From: Rhizobium leguminosarum
Lineage (GTDB): Bacteria > Pseudomonadota > Alphaproteobacteria > Rhizobiales > Rhizobiaceae
DNA: 64,000 bases
NCBI RefSeq assembly: GCF_017876795.1
Contig: NZ_JAGIOR010000002.1
Coordinates: 806,001 to 870,000, forward strand
Direction of reading: 5' to 3'
Each line of letters begins with the position of its first letter. Within the stretch, counting starts at the first letter, position 1. Under the pieces are notes generated by a model. It was given only the letters and a program-made list of their open reading frames with translations. It did no database searches and had not been told where the DNA came from. Both the position numbers and the translations under genes were made by a program. Below are positions 41,761 to 52,437 of the stretch, one piece after another.

Positions 41761-43236
41761 TTGCGCATTTTCACCGCAGCACTGGCGACCGAGACCAACA
41801 CTTTTTCCCCGATCTGCGTGGATCGTCGCGCATTCGAAGCCTCGCTTTATGCGCCCCCCGGCCAACATCCGGACACGCCGACGCTCTGCACCGCGCCGAT
41901 CACCGTCGGACGGCGCGTCACCGCGGAAAAGGGCTGGCAATTGATCGAGGGAACCGCCACCTGGGCCGACCCTGCAGGCCTCGTCAACCGGGCGACCTAC
42001 GAGGAATTACGCGACGAAATCCTCGACCAGTTGAGAGCGGCAATGCCTGTTGATGCCGTCGTCGTGGGTCTGCATGGCGCCATGGTGGCGGCCGGGTACG
42101 AGGATACGGAAGGCGACCTTCTCCAGCGCATGCGCGAGATCGTCGGACCCGACGTCCTCATCTGCGCCGAACTCGATCCGCACAGCCATCTGACTGCAAA
42201 ACGCGTCACCGCGCTCGATTTCGCCGTCTATTTCAAGGAATTTCCGCATACGGACTTCGTCGACCGCGCCGAGGATCTCTGGCGCATCGCCGTCGACACG
42301 CTTGAAGGCCGGGTCAAGCCTTTAATCTCGGTGTTCGACTGCCGGATGATCGACGTCTTCCCGACATCGCGCGATCCGATGCGCTCCTTCGTCGACAAGA
42401 TCATGCAGATCGAAAAGGATGATCCGGACATCCTGTCAATCTCTGTGGTCCACGGCTTCATGGTCGGCGACGTTCCCGAAATGGGGACGAAACTGCTTGT
42501 CGTGACTGATAATAAACCGGAAAAGGGCGCGGCGTTGGCGCGCGAGCTTGGCCTCGAGCTGTTTTCGAAGCGCGGCACCTTCATGGTCCCGCAGATCGAC
42601 GAGAGGCAAGCCGTCGCGCGCGCGATTGCTTCAACCGCATGGCCCGTCGTCATCGCCGATGTCTGGGACAATCCGGGCGGCGGCACGGCCGGGGACGCGA
42701 CCGTTGTTCTCGCCGAGCTCATGGCCCGCGGCGTCACCAGCGCGGCGATCGGCACCATCTGGGATCCGATGGCCGTGCAGATCTGTTTTGCGGCAGGCGA
42801 GGGGGCGGAAATTCCGCTGCGTTTCGGGGCCAAGTCGGCGCCCGGCACCGGCAATCCGATCGATGGCACCGTCAAAATCGTCAAGCTGGTTAGGAATGCC
42901 GAGATGCAGTTCGGCGAGAGCCTGGCGCCGTTCGGCGATGCCGCCCATATCGTGCTTAACGGCATCGACATCATCCTCAATTCGACACGCGCCCAGAGCT
43001 TCGATCCGAGCCTGTTTTCGGTGATGGGCATCGATCCGACGAAGCAGAAGATCCTGGTGATCAAATCCACCAACCACTTCTTCGCGTCCTTCTCGAAGAT
43101 CGCCGCCGAGATCCTTTACTGCTCCGCCGGAACGCCCTATCCCAATAATCCGGCGACGACGCCGTATCGGCGGGCGCCGAAGACGATATGGCCGATCGTG
43201 GCCGATCCACACGGAAGAGAACGCGGAGCCGCCTAG
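41761..43236 (+). CDS. M81-family metallopeptidase (MlrC-like)
   Basis: The 491-residue product matches the M81/MlrC family, named for the last enzyme of microcystin degradation. The N-terminal motif RIFTAALATETNTFSP, the metal-site region AELDPHSHLT and the segment ADVWDNPGGGTAGDAT are characteristic. Rhizobial members usually sit with transporters and probably hydrolyse small modified peptides or amides. The start is TTG 41761, the only start near the conserved N-terminus. It abuts the next gene directly (stop 43236, ATG 43237). Confidence 0.88.
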   Translation: MRIFTAALATETNTFSPICVDRRAFEASLYAPPGQHPDTPTLCTAPITVGRRVTAEKGWQLIEGTATWADPAGLVNRATYEELRDEILDQLRAAMPVDAVVVGLHGAMVAAGYEDTEGDLLQRMREIVGPDVLICAELDPHSHLTAKRVTALDFAVYFKEFPHTDFVDRAEDLWRIAVDTLEGRVKPLISVFDCRMIDVFPTSRDPMRSFVDKIMQIEKDDPDILSISVVHGFMVGDVPEMGTKLLVVTDNKPEKGAALARELGLELFSKRGTFMVPQIDERQAVARAIASTAWPVVIADVWDNPGGGTAGDATVVLAELMARGVTSAAIGTIWDPMAVQICFAAGEGAEIPLRFGAKSAPGTGNPIDGTVKIVKLVRNAEMQFGESLAPFGDAAHIVLNGIDIILNSTRAQSFDPSLFSVMGIDPTKQKILVIKSTNHFFASFSKIAAEILYCSAGTPYPNNPATTPYRRAPKTIWPIVADPHGRERGAA

Positions 43237-44337
43237 ATGCATGATGCCAGCTTTGCCGTCGTCGCCAGGGTAGGAGACAGGATCGCCGATCTCTCGACGC
43301 CGCGTCCCGTCATCGACGAAGACAGGCTGGCTGCAAACATCAACCGCGTTCAGTCCTATATGGATCAACACGGGCTGAACTTTCGCCCGCATATCAAGAC
43401 GCACAAGATTCCCGCTCTCGCCGTCGCGCAACTTGCCGCAGGCGCCAAGGGCATCAACTGCCGGAAGGTCAGCGAGGCGCAAGTCTTTGCCGAAGCCGGC
43501 TTCGAGGATATCCTCATCACCTTCAACATCCTCGGACAGCAGAAACTCGAGCGCCTGGCCAGGCTGAACGAGAGAATTTCAGCACTCAAGGTCGTTGCCG
43601 ACAGCGAAACCACGGTCGACGGCCTCTCGGCACATTTCTCCGGCCACAAGCCGCTGACGGTCCTTGTGGAATGCGATACCGGCGGTGGCCGCTGCGGCAT
43701 GCAGACACCGGAGGAGGCAGCCTCGCTCGCCAAGCGCATCGCCGCTGCCGACGGCCTCACCTTCGGCGGCATCGTTACTTACCCGAAGCCGCAATCGGCC
43801 GCCGCCGTCGAAGCCTTCATCACCGAGGTGCTGCAACGCCTGCAATCGGATGGCGTTGAATGCCCGATCGTCAGCAATGGCGGCACGCCAAGCCTGTTCG
43901 AGGCGCATCTCGTCACCTCGGCCACCGAACACCGCGCCGGCACCTATATCTATAACGATCGCCAGATGGTGCGCATGGGCCATTGCAGCGAGGACGATTG
44001 CGCCATGCATGTGCTGGCGACCGTCGTCTCACGGGCGACCGCCGACCGCGCCGTCATCGACGGCGGGTCGAAGGCGCTGACCTCGGATCTCCAGGGCTTC
44101 AGCGATTACGGCCTGATCGTCGGTTATCCCGAAGCGCGGATCAGCAGCCTCTCGGAAGAACATGGCGTGATCGATCTCTCAAACTGCACCGGCCCCCGGC
44201 CGCAGATCGGCGAAAAACTCTTCATCATCCCGAACCACACCTGCGTGGTGTCCAACCTGTTCGATACAATGGTGTTTCATCGGGGCGGCGTGGTCACCCG
44301 CGTCGAGAAGGTCGCGGCCCGCGGCCTCGTCTGGTAG
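43237..44337 (+). CDS. D-threonine aldolase/DSD1-type PLP enzyme
   Basis: The 366-residue fold-III PLP enzyme has its N-terminal barrel at residues about 20-255 and C-terminal metal domain at about 260-360. The PLP lysine is Lys54 in RPHIKTHK, and the metal ligands His334 and Cys336 (PNHTCVV) are present. Family members split D-3-hydroxyamino acids to glycine plus an aldehyde or dehydrate D-serine. Placed directly behind an M81 peptidase, it may handle a D-hydroxyamino acid released from a peptide or conjugate (inference). RidA on the other arm fits a dehydratase-type by-product. Confidence 0.88.
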   Translation: MHDASFAVVARVGDRIADLSTPRPVIDEDRLAANINRVQSYMDQHGLNFRPHIKTHKIPALAVAQLAAGAKGINCRKVSEAQVFAEAGFEDILITFNILGQQKLERLARLNERISALKVVADSETTVDGLSAHFSGHKPLTVLVECDTGGGRCGMQTPEEAASLAKRIAAADGLTFGGIVTYPKPQSAAAVEAFITEVLQRLQSDGVECPIVSNGGTPSLFEAHLVTSATEHRAGTYIYNDRQMVRMGHCSEDDCAMHVLATVVSRATADRAVIDGGSKALTSDLQGFSDYGLIVGYPEARISSLSEEHGVIDLSNCTGPRPQIGEKLFIIPNHTCVVSNLFDTMVFHRGGVVTRVEKVAARGLVW

Positions 44338-44340
44338 GGG

Positions 44341-44466
44341 GCGGTTCCGGTCGAGGGCGAAATGGCCCTGATCGCCGAAGGCCGCAGTTATCGGTGGATT
44401 GCCGCCGATCTCGGTATCAGCAAGGATGCAGTCGCTGATATCGCAAGACGTGCGCGCGGCGGATGA
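44341..44466 (+). pseudogene. Helix-turn-helix remnant of a resolvase-like protein
   Basis: The frame ending at TGA 44466 reads EMALIAEGRSYRWIAADLGI and then SKDAVADIARRARG. This resembles the C-terminal DNA-binding helix-turn-helix of serine recombinases or transposases. No catalytic domain precedes it; the D-threonine-aldolase gene ends just upstream. It may be a relic of a mobile element or of a DNA invertase. Confidence 0.45.
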
Positions 44467-44708
44467 CTTCGTTGCGCTAAAGGGGGACATAGGCTCTACG
44501 GGCGAGCGTCCGCTTTGGGGCGCTTGCAAACTGCCCGCTGCTAAGACTGCCAACACGAAAAGTAGGCATCCGAGGCGTCGGTGCGGAAGTCCGGGATCAG
44601 CCCTGACCGGTCAGTGAGGCGAACAATCTGAGGAGAACCAGAGACCAGGCGGCGTGCTTTTGTGGAGCCGTACGGAAGCTGTGGACGACTGCCGGCGATG
44701 GAATGCAA
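44467..44708. other. Non-coding stretch next to the recombinase relic
   Basis: No convincing gene, RNA or terminator is visible. It is probably debris associated with the relic at 44341-44466. CTGACCGGTCAG at 44602-44613 is a perfect 12-base palindrome of unknown meaning. Confidence 0.4.
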
Positions 44709-46481
44709 TCATTCGGTGAGGCCAGCTTTGCGCAGCCCATCCACAATGCGCTCGAAATCGGCAGGGTTTTTGTAGGGCAGCACTTTGCGCCTGTGCTCCA
44801 GGGAATAATCGGGATTGATCCGGAACACTTCCTCCCACTGCCCGCGCGCCTCCGCCAAGCAGCCCAAGTGACCATAGCTCGCCGCCAGCAACACACGTGA
44901 GATGTCGGTGGCTGGATTGCGGACTAGCCGTCGCTTCAGGAAGACAACGGCCTCCTCGTACCTGCCCAACTGGAACATCGCCTGCGCGTGGAAGTGCAGA
45001 AATATGTCCGGATAATATGGATTCAGGGCCATCGCCCGCTCGAAGCAGACGAGGGCCTCGTCGGACCTGCCCGCATAGTGCAGCGCGTTGCCGAGGCTCT
45101 CGTGGCCCTCGACAAGATTGGGAGCAAGCGCGATCGCGCGTTCAGCCTCGCGGATGGCCACGTCAAGTCGTCGCAGGTACAAGTTGACGACGCCCAGCGC
45201 CCAATGTGCGTACGGATACCGATCGTCGAGCGCCACCGCCCGCGTTGCAGCCTCGGTCGCCTGTTCCAGCGATTTCGACGGCGATCGGCTCCACTGGTTA
45301 ACGTAGGCCAGCCCGTGCGTGACGGCGAGGAACGCGTGGGCCGGGGCGAATTTCGGGTCCAGATCGATGGCGCGCTGCAGCAATTGCCGGCCCTGAATGT
45401 TCTGCTCTCTCGTCAGTCGCCACATGTGTTCACGGCCCCGCAGGAAGCAGTCATAGGCTTCCAGATTTTGAGTCTGCTCGGTCGCGAGCCGCTGCTGGTC
45501 CCCGGCCGTCAGCTTGAGTTCCAGAGCACCGACGATCTGCTGCGTGACGTCATCCTGCACTGCGAAGATATCGGTCAGGTCGCGATCGAAACGCTCCGCC
45601 CATTGATGCCCGCCGGTGGTGGCATCAATCAGCTGCGCGGTGATCCTCACCTTGTTGCCTGATTTGCGGACGCTTCCTTCCAGCACGTAGCGCACGTTGA
45701 GGCTGTCGCCCACTTCCTGCACGTTCACGTTCCGGCCCTTGAAGGTAAACGACGAGTTGCGAGCGATGACAAACAGCTGCGACAGCTTCGACAGAGCAGT
45801 GATGATATCTTCGGAGATGCCGTCGGCGAAGTACTCCTGCTCGGCATCGCCGCTCATGTTGACGAAGGGCAGCACGGCAATCGAGAAGTCCAACGGCAAT
45901 GCGGCCGGCGCACGAGCAACGGCGCCGGCGGTCACTCCTGGCTTTACCTCCGCGGTGGTGCCGACCTGGAGCGAATAGATCCGGATCGGCTCGGCGATGT
46001 TCTTGAGCTGCGTGTTGCCGAGATCGCTGACGGAGAGATCGAGCCTCGCCCTGACCTGGCGATAGGCGTCCTCGGACAGGCAAATAGCGCCGGGGGCCGC
46101 GATACCCTCGAGACGCGAGGCGATGTTGACGCCGTCACCCATTAGGTCGCCATCGATTTCCTCTACTACGTCCCCCAGATGGATGCCGATCCGGAACTCG
46201 ATGCGCCGATCCTGCTGAACGCCGGCGTTGCGCTCGACCATGCCGTTCTGCACCTCGATGGCGCAGCGCACGGCATCGACAACGCTGCGGAATTCGACCA
46301 GCGCTCCGTCTCCAGTGCGCTTGATGACACGGCCGTTGTGCACGGCGATGGTTGGATCGATCAGGTCGCTGCGCAGTGCCCGCAACCTTGCCAGGGTGCG
46401 ATCTTCGTCCTCGCTGGCGAGCCGGCTGTATCCGACTACGTCCGCGGCCAGAATTGCGGCCAGCTTGCGATTCTCGCTCAT
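44709..46481 (-). CDS. Class III adenylate cyclase with TPR repeats
   Basis: The product has about 590 residues. Residues 8-185 form the cyclase homology domain (AADVVGYSRLASEDEDRT with the metal Asp; GDGALVEF; GDGVNIASRLEG). Residues about 205-330 match the TolB-like/FlgO region common in this architecture (VLPFVNMSGDAEQEYFADG). Residues 340-580 carry TPR units (AHWALGVVNLYLRRLDVA, YYPDIFLHFHAQAMFQLG). Rhizobia encode many such cyclases, producing cAMP for signalling. No membrane segment is seen. ATG 46481 has GGGGGAC upstream. It stands alone, convergent with nothing nearby. Confidence 0.9.
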   Translation of the reverse strand: MSENRKLAAILAADVVGYSRLASEDEDRTLARLRALRSDLIDPTIAVHNGRVIKRTGDGALVEFRSVVDAVRCAIEVQNGMVERNAGVQQDRRIEFRIGIHLGDVVEEIDGDLMGDGVNIASRLEGIAAPGAICLSEDAYRQVRARLDLSVSDLGNTQLKNIAEPIRIYSLQVGTTAEVKPGVTAGAVARAPAALPLDFSIAVLPFVNMSGDAEQEYFADGISEDIITALSKLSQLFVIARNSSFTFKGRNVNVQEVGDSLNVRYVLEGSVRKSGNKVRITAQLIDATTGGHQWAERFDRDLTDIFAVQDDVTQQIVGALELKLTAGDQQRLATEQTQNLEAYDCFLRGREHMWRLTREQNIQGRQLLQRAIDLDPKFAPAHAFLAVTHGLAYVNQWSRSPSKSLEQATEAATRAVALDDRYPYAHWALGVVNLYLRRLDVAIREAERAIALAPNLVEGHESLGNALHYAGRSDEALVCFERAMALNPYYPDIFLHFHAQAMFQLGRYEEAVVFLKRRLVRNPATDISRVLLAASYGHLGCLAEARGQWEEVFRINPDYSLEHRRKVLPYKNPADFERIVDGLRKAGLTE

Positions 46482-46692
46482 AGAGCCGTCCCCCATCTCC
46501 ACGATAGCAGGAAGACAGAGACGGGGGAACTTCTGCCCGGAGCGATCTCGGCTGAGATCAAGTTCTCCGCGACGGGCCGGACGCTGCCGTCCGCAGGAGA
46601 TTGCCCCACGAACTCCAGACTCCTGCCGACGGGCAGCCAAGTCCCCGGAACAGACTCCTGGAAGGACGAACCGCCACACAGAACCGATCGCT

Positions 46693-47826
<1,134 letters not shown>

Positions 47827-47874
47827 AAATCTGTCTCCGCCGGCGGCCTTCGTCGCACATTCGATATGAGGGGA

Positions 47875-47900
47875 GGGGCCGCGGCTTATGCCGCGACCCC
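47875..47900 (-). promoter_or_regulatory. Intercistronic stem-loop in the ABC operon
   Basis: GGGGCCGCGGC and GCCGCGACCCC pair with one mismatch over TTAT. It lies between the binding-protein stop and the ATPase start. Such structures often protect the abundant binding-protein message or reduce downstream expression. Confidence 0.55.
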
Positions 47901-47918
47901 AAGAAGCCTCGGGACGCC

Positions 47919-49151
47919 TTACTTGAAGGCTTCGATTTCGCCGGCAGCCTTCTTCAGTGCGGCTTCCGGCTCGGCCTTTCCCGTCACGACGGACTGGATC
48001 ATCTCGATCATCGAGTTCTGGAAGCCCTTATAGTCAGTGAACAGCGGCTCCGGACCACCATAGCTGATGCCGTCGATCAAAGGCTTCCAATTGGCATCCT
48101 TGGAGACGAACTCGTCGACCTTTGCGGAGGGGCGCAGCGGGGTGAGGCCGGCGCCGCCCTGCAGCTCGTATTCCGACTGAACATCAGGGGAAGTGATGAA
48201 CTTGGCGAACTCAGTCGCCTTGTCCTCGACTCCAGAACCCTTGAAGATCGCCAGGCTGTCGGTGATCAGAAGCGTGCCCGGGCCCTTGGCATCGGGGCCG
48301 AGCGGCAGCGTCGTGATGCCCCAGCTGATCTGCGTCTTCTTCAGACGGTCGGCGGCACCCGAACCGGCCTGGATCATCGCCACCTTGCCGTCGAGGAAGA
48401 TGGCGCGGACTTCGTTCTGCTCATAGGCCGTCGGGCCTTCTTCTGAGTAGGGGACGATGTCCTTGTAGGCTTTCAGCGCGGCGAGAATCTGCGGGCTGTC
48501 GAGCGTGACTTTGCCGTCTGCACCGATCACACTGCCGTTGTTGGTGTAAACCCAATGCATGAACTGGTGCATGGTGTTGTCGAAGGTCTTGGCGGAGAGG
48601 CCGTAACCCGGAATGCCGGTCTTTTCCTTGATGGTCTTTGCCATCTCGATTTCTTCAGCCCAGGTCTTCGGCGGCTTCTCGGGGTCAAGGCCGGCCTGCT
48701 TGAAGAGATCCTTGTTCCAGTAAAGCGCCTTGGTGGAGAAGGCGATCGGGACGCCCCACTGGTTACCCTCGAAGGTCACCGTGTCGACGATGTGGGGGTA
48801 GTAGGTCTTCTTCTCGTCATCGGTCATCGGCACCGGAACGATAAGATCGTTCTGCGCGAATTCCTTCAGCGTGCGCGACCCGACATAGGCCATGGCGACC
48901 GGCGTGCCGGCGGCAGCAAGGGTCGTCGCCTTGTCCTGGCACTGCGCCCATCCGACAACCTCAGGGGTGATCTTCCAGCCGGTGTTCTTTTCTTCCCACT
49001 GCTTGATGTATTTGGTGTGGACCGGGTCGATCGTGTCGCCGCAATAGATCCAGCTGATTTCCTTATCGGCTGCATGGGCAGTGACCGCGGTCATTGCCGT
49101 CGAACCGAGCAAGGCGAGCGCCATAAGGCCTGTCTTGATTGATATACTCAC
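47919..49151 (-). CDS. Periplasmic sugar-binding protein
   Basis: The 410-residue family 1 extracellular solute-binding protein has a Sec signal peptide (1-27, ending VTAHAA). Two-lobe motifs include [21 protein letters not shown] and [20 protein letters not shown]. It delivers a sugar or oligosaccharide to the permeases encoded upstream. There is one pair of Cys near the mature N-terminus (WIYCGDT, WAQCQDK). The ligand is unknown. Confidence 0.94.
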   Translation of the reverse strand: MSISIKTGLMALALLGSTAMTAVTAHAADKEISWIYCGDTIDPVHTKYIKQWEEKNTGWKITPEVVGWAQCQDKATTLAAAGTPVAMAYVGSRTLKEFAQNDLIVPVPMTDDEKKTYYPHIVDTVTFEGNQWGVPIAFSTKALYWNKDLFKQAGLDPEKPPKTWAEEIEMAKTIKEKTGIPGYGLSAKTFDNTMHQFMHWVYTNNGSVIGADGKVTLDSPQILAALKAYKDIVPYSEEGPTAYEQNEVRAIFLDGKVAMIQAGSGAADRLKKTQISWGITTLPLGPDAKGPGTLLITDSLAIFKGSGVEDKATEFAKFITSPDVQSEYELQGGAGLTPLRPSAKVDEFVSKDANWKPLIDGISYGGPEPLFTDYKGFQNSMIEMIQSVVTGKAEPEAALKKAAGEIEAFK

Positions 49152-49197
49152 GTCGTGACTCCCGTTCTTGTGTTAGCTGTTCACTCGTTTTTTGGTC

Positions 49198-50055
49198 TTA
49201 TTGTTTCACCGCACCGGCGGTCAGCCCGCCGACAAGGTAGCGCTGAAGGAAGAAGATGACGACCATCGCCGGCGCGATGCCGACGAAGGAAGCCGCCATC
49301 AGTTCGTTCCAGATGACCTCCTGCTTACCGAAGTAAGCAAAGAGGCCCACCGGCAGGGGCATGTATTCGGTCTTCGAGTTGAACGTCAGCGCGAAGATGA
49401 ATTGCTGGGCGTAAGCACCGATGAAGGTGGTGATGGCGACGACGATAATCCCCGGCATCGCAATCGGCAGGATGACGCGGCGAAGCGTGTAGAAATGGCT
49501 GGCGCCATCCATATAGGCCGCTTCGTTGAGTTCCTGCGGGATACGGATCATGTAGGTGCGCAGCAGCCAGATCGCCGAGGGGATCAGGAAGGCGACACCC
49601 GGCACGATCATGGCGAGATAGGTGTTGAGCACGCCCATGCTGCGCATCAGCCGGAAGAGCGGGATCAACAGCACGGCGCCGGAGAACATGTTCACCGTCA
49701 GAAAGGCGCCGAGCAGGATCCCCATGCCCTTGAATTCAAACTTCGCGAAGGCATAAGCCGCCGGAATGACCAGGCAGAGCACGATCAGCGTGACGATGAT
49801 CGAGATGAAGAACGAGTTGAAGATATAGCGCCCGAAACCCGGCACGCTGATCCACATCGTCCGGTAAGCCTCTAAGGAACCGTTCTCCGGCCAGAAGCGG
49901 TAGGGCGAGGAGAAGAGCTGGCTGAGCGGTTTCAGCGAAACCATGAAGCCTTCGAAGAAGGGCGCCAGCACGAAGAACAGAAAGAGCGCGATGCCGCAAT
50001 AGATCAGGATGATTTCCCACCAGCGGTAACGGTCGATCATGGCAGCATTGCTCAT
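49198..50055 (-). CDS. ABC sugar transporter permease (MalG type)
   Basis: The 285-residue inner-membrane protein has six predicted helices. The EAA coupling loop appears as NEAAYMDGASHFYTLRRVILP and contacts the ATPase. It overlaps the MalF-type permease start region by four bases (50052-50055), so the pair is co-translated. It lies between the other permease and the binding protein. Confidence 0.94.
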   Translation of the reverse strand: MSNAAMIDRYRWWEIILIYCGIALFLFFVLAPFFEGFMVSLKPLSQLFSSPYRFWPENGSLEAYRTMWISVPGFGRYIFNSFFISIIVTLIVLCLVIPAAYAFAKFEFKGMGILLGAFLTVNMFSGAVLLIPLFRLMRSMGVLNTYLAMIVPGVAFLIPSAIWLLRTYMIRIPQELNEAAYMDGASHFYTLRRVILPIAMPGIIVVAITTFIGAYAQQFIFALTFNSKTEYMPLPVGLFAYFGKQEVIWNELMAASFVGIAPAMVVIFFLQRYLVGGLTAGAVKQ

Positions 50056-50936
50056 GCGCGCTTCTCCGGATTGAGGCGGCGGGTAACGCGGAAATAGGCA
50101 AAGCAGAAGAGCGACAGGAAAATGCAGATCAGCACGGCGCGTGCTGCACCTTCACCGTATTTCTTCGAGCCGATGGCGGTCTGATAGGTATCGATGATCA
50201 TCGTCGTCGTCTCACCGCTCGGCCCACCCTGGGTCAGGATCCAGATGATATCGAACGAATTGAAGGTGGCGATCAGCGACAGCATCGACATGGTGATGAT
50301 CGCCGGCACCATCAGCGGCAGGGTGATGCGGCGGAAGCGGTACCAGCGGCCGGCGCCGTCGGTCCAGGCAGCCTCGTAGAGATCCTTCGGAATCGATTGG
50401 ATCGCCGCCAGGAAGTAGATCGTCACCAGCGGCACGCCGATCCACACGTCGGTGATGATCGTTGCCCAGAAGGCGGTGCTTCCGTAGGCGAGGAAAGCGA
50501 CCGGACCGTCGACCAGCCCGAAGCGCTGCAAAACGCCTGATATCATCCCGAACTGGCCATTATACATCCAGCCCCACATGAAAATGCCGATGGCCATCGG
50601 CACGATCCATGGCGGCATGGTCAAGAGCCGGAACAGCGAGCGGCCGGGCACCGCGGCATTCAGCATGGTCGCGCCGAAGGTGCCGATCACCATTTTGAAG
50701 GCGACCGAGAAGAACGTCCAAATGAAGGTGCGGACGATGACCTCCGCAAAGGTGCCGTTGAAAATCTTCTCGTAATTGACCCAGCCGACCCAGTTGGTGG
50801 TCTTTTTCAGCGACGCGTCGGTGAAGGAGAGAATGAACGTATCGACGAGGGGATAGGCGACGATGGCGAGAACATAGAGGACGGCCGGAAGGAGGAGGAT
50901 CCAGGCGAAGATGAAGGCGCTTCTTTGGACACTCAT
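50052..50936 (-). CDS. ABC sugar transporter permease (MalF type)
   Basis: The 294-residue inner-membrane protein has about six helices and the EAA loop DLYEAAWTDGAGRWYRFRRI. Together with the MalG-type partner it forms the transmembrane channel. It starts 13 bases after the oxidoreductase gene and overlaps the next permease gene by four bases. Confidence 0.94.
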   Translation of the reverse strand: MSVQRSAFIFAWILLLPAVLYVLAIVAYPLVDTFILSFTDASLKKTTNWVGWVNYEKIFNGTFAEVIVRTFIWTFFSVAFKMVIGTFGATMLNAAVPGRSLFRLLTMPPWIVPMAIGIFMWGWMYNGQFGMISGVLQRFGLVDGPVAFLAYGSTAFWATIITDVWIGVPLVTIYFLAAIQSIPKDLYEAAWTDGAGRWYRFRRITLPLMVPAIITMSMLSLIATFNSFDIIWILTQGGPSGETTTMIIDTYQTAIGSKKYGEGAARAVLICIFLSLFCFAYFRVTRRLNPEKRA

Positions 50937-50949
50937 CTTGCCGCCTTCC

Positions 50950-52107
50950 TCAAGCCGCTCTTGCGTGAAGGGCCTCGTCGAACCGGTCCCAGATGGGACG
51001 CAGGTCGACGACGGTTTTCTTCATCCTCGCTTCGTCCATCGCCAGAGCGAGGATGCCGGCTTCCAGCGCGTTCAGCGTGGAAACGGGAAGCTCGAGCCCG
51101 GTGCGCACGCTTTCCAGCAGATCGCTCGCCATCTGTTCATCGGCCCCGTAGTGCTGGGAGAGCTCGGTGGCGGCATATTTGTTTTCGACCACCTTATTGC
51201 CGGTCAGCTGTTCGTGCACGTCGAGATAGCCACGAACGAAATCGCCTTCGGCCATGCCGCGAGACCCCATGATGGCGAAACGGCGGAACTGGTCGGGCAC
51301 GTTCAGATTGGTGTGGAAGTTCATGCCGACGCCATTTTCATATTCGACGATCGCCACCTGATAGTCGATGATATCGGCATCGCTGTCGAAGACCTTGTCC
51401 GATCCCATCCAGCCGCTCGGCTTGCGGTGGAAAAGCTCGAGGTCGTTGATGCCCTCGCGCGCCGGGTCGTTGGCCGGAATGAAGCTCTTGCGGCCGCCGA
51501 AACTTGCCACCCGTTCGGGCCGCGCGCCGACGACGCCATTATAAAGGTCGAGGTCGTGGCAGCATTTCTCCAGCATAAAGCTGCCGGAATAGCGCTCGTA
51601 GCGGCGCCAGTCGCGCATGAAGAAGGCGCCGTGATAAGGCTCGATATGTTCGGAGGCCTCGATCGACACGATCTGGCCAAGTTTGCCCTCGGCCTGGATG
51701 GCGCGCAGATCCTTATAGAGTGGAGAATAGCGCAGCACCAAACCGACCATCAGTCGCTCATGGCCGAATTTCGCCATCAGATGGGCAAGCTCGATGCTTT
51801 CGGCAATCGTCGTGACGATCGGCTTTTCGCAGAACACCTTGAGACCGGCTTGAAGGCCGAGCCTGATATGATCAAGATGCAGGTGATTGGGGGAGCCGAT
51901 CATGAGCAGATCGAGCTTTTCGGAAGCCAGCAGCTCCTCCGGCGAACCATAGGCCTTGCCGACCGAGACTCCCTTTTCCGTCAATCCGGGAAGTCCGGCG
52001 GGTTCCGGATCCACATAGCCGACAATGTCGAAGCTGCTATCGATCGCTTTGAACACATAGCCGAGATAGCCGAGCCGGAATCCCAGCCCGATGATTCCCA
52101 CTTTCAT
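50950..52107 (-). CDS. Gfo/Idh/MocA-family oxidoreductase
   Basis: The 385-residue NAD(P)-dependent sugar dehydrogenase family protein has N-terminal Rossmann motif VGIIGLGFRLGYLG and the family Lys in VFCEKPIVT. A C-terminal substrate domain carries HDLDLYNGVVGARPE. Typical substrates are inositols, hexoses and their oxidised forms. ATG 52107 is preferred over the upstream extension (52173), which lacks family sequence. It is first in the operon, so the sugar brought in by the transporter is probably oxidised by this enzyme. Confidence 0.92.
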   Translation of the reverse strand: MKVGIIGLGFRLGYLGYVFKAIDSSFDIVGYVDPEPAGLPGLTEKGVSVGKAYGSPEELLASEKLDLLMIGSPNHLHLDHIRLGLQAGLKVFCEKPIVTTIAESIELAHLMAKFGHERLMVGLVLRYSPLYKDLRAIQAEGKLGQIVSIEASEHIEPYHGAFFMRDWRRYERYSGSFMLEKCCHDLDLYNGVVGARPERVASFGGRKSFIPANDPAREGINDLELFHRKPSGWMGSDKVFDSDADIIDYQVAIVEYENGVGMNFHTNLNVPDQFRRFAIMGSRGMAEGDFVRGYLDVHEQLTGNKVVENKYAATELSQHYGADEQMASDLLESVRTGLELPVSTLNALEAGILALAMDEARMKKTVVDLRPIWDRFDEALHARAA

Positions 52108-52437
52108 GCCGATCAAGTTCCCAATTAAGTAATTTATTTTCTTTAAGTTGGGACAAAAATCGAGAGGCGTCAATAGAAAACGGGCCTCAAAGCGCGAGCA
52201 TGAAATTAATTTTCATAGATCGGTAGGCGGCTGCCGATTGTTGGCTGCAACCGGCCGGACGCGGATTGCCGAATGGAATAGCGCGCACAGCTTGAGGCAG
52301 CGGCGGCGAATTCAGCGGCTGTTGCCGCAGGCGGCGATCGTCCCGGCAGCCACACGCGGGAATCGCGAAATGTTGAAAAGACACGTGAGTTTACGTGTGT
52401 AGGATGGCGCGAGACCCGAAGGCAAGGAGGAGCCATC
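52108..52437. other. Divergent intergenic region with a stem-loop
   Basis: It separates the ABC operon from the dienelactone hydrolase gene. It is AT-rich near 52125-52150 (probable operon promoter on the minus strand). ACACGT-GAGTTT-ACGTGT (52381-52398) forms a six-base inverted repeat 40 bases before the hydrolase start and may be an operator or leader hairpin. No gene is seen. Confidence 0.45.
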
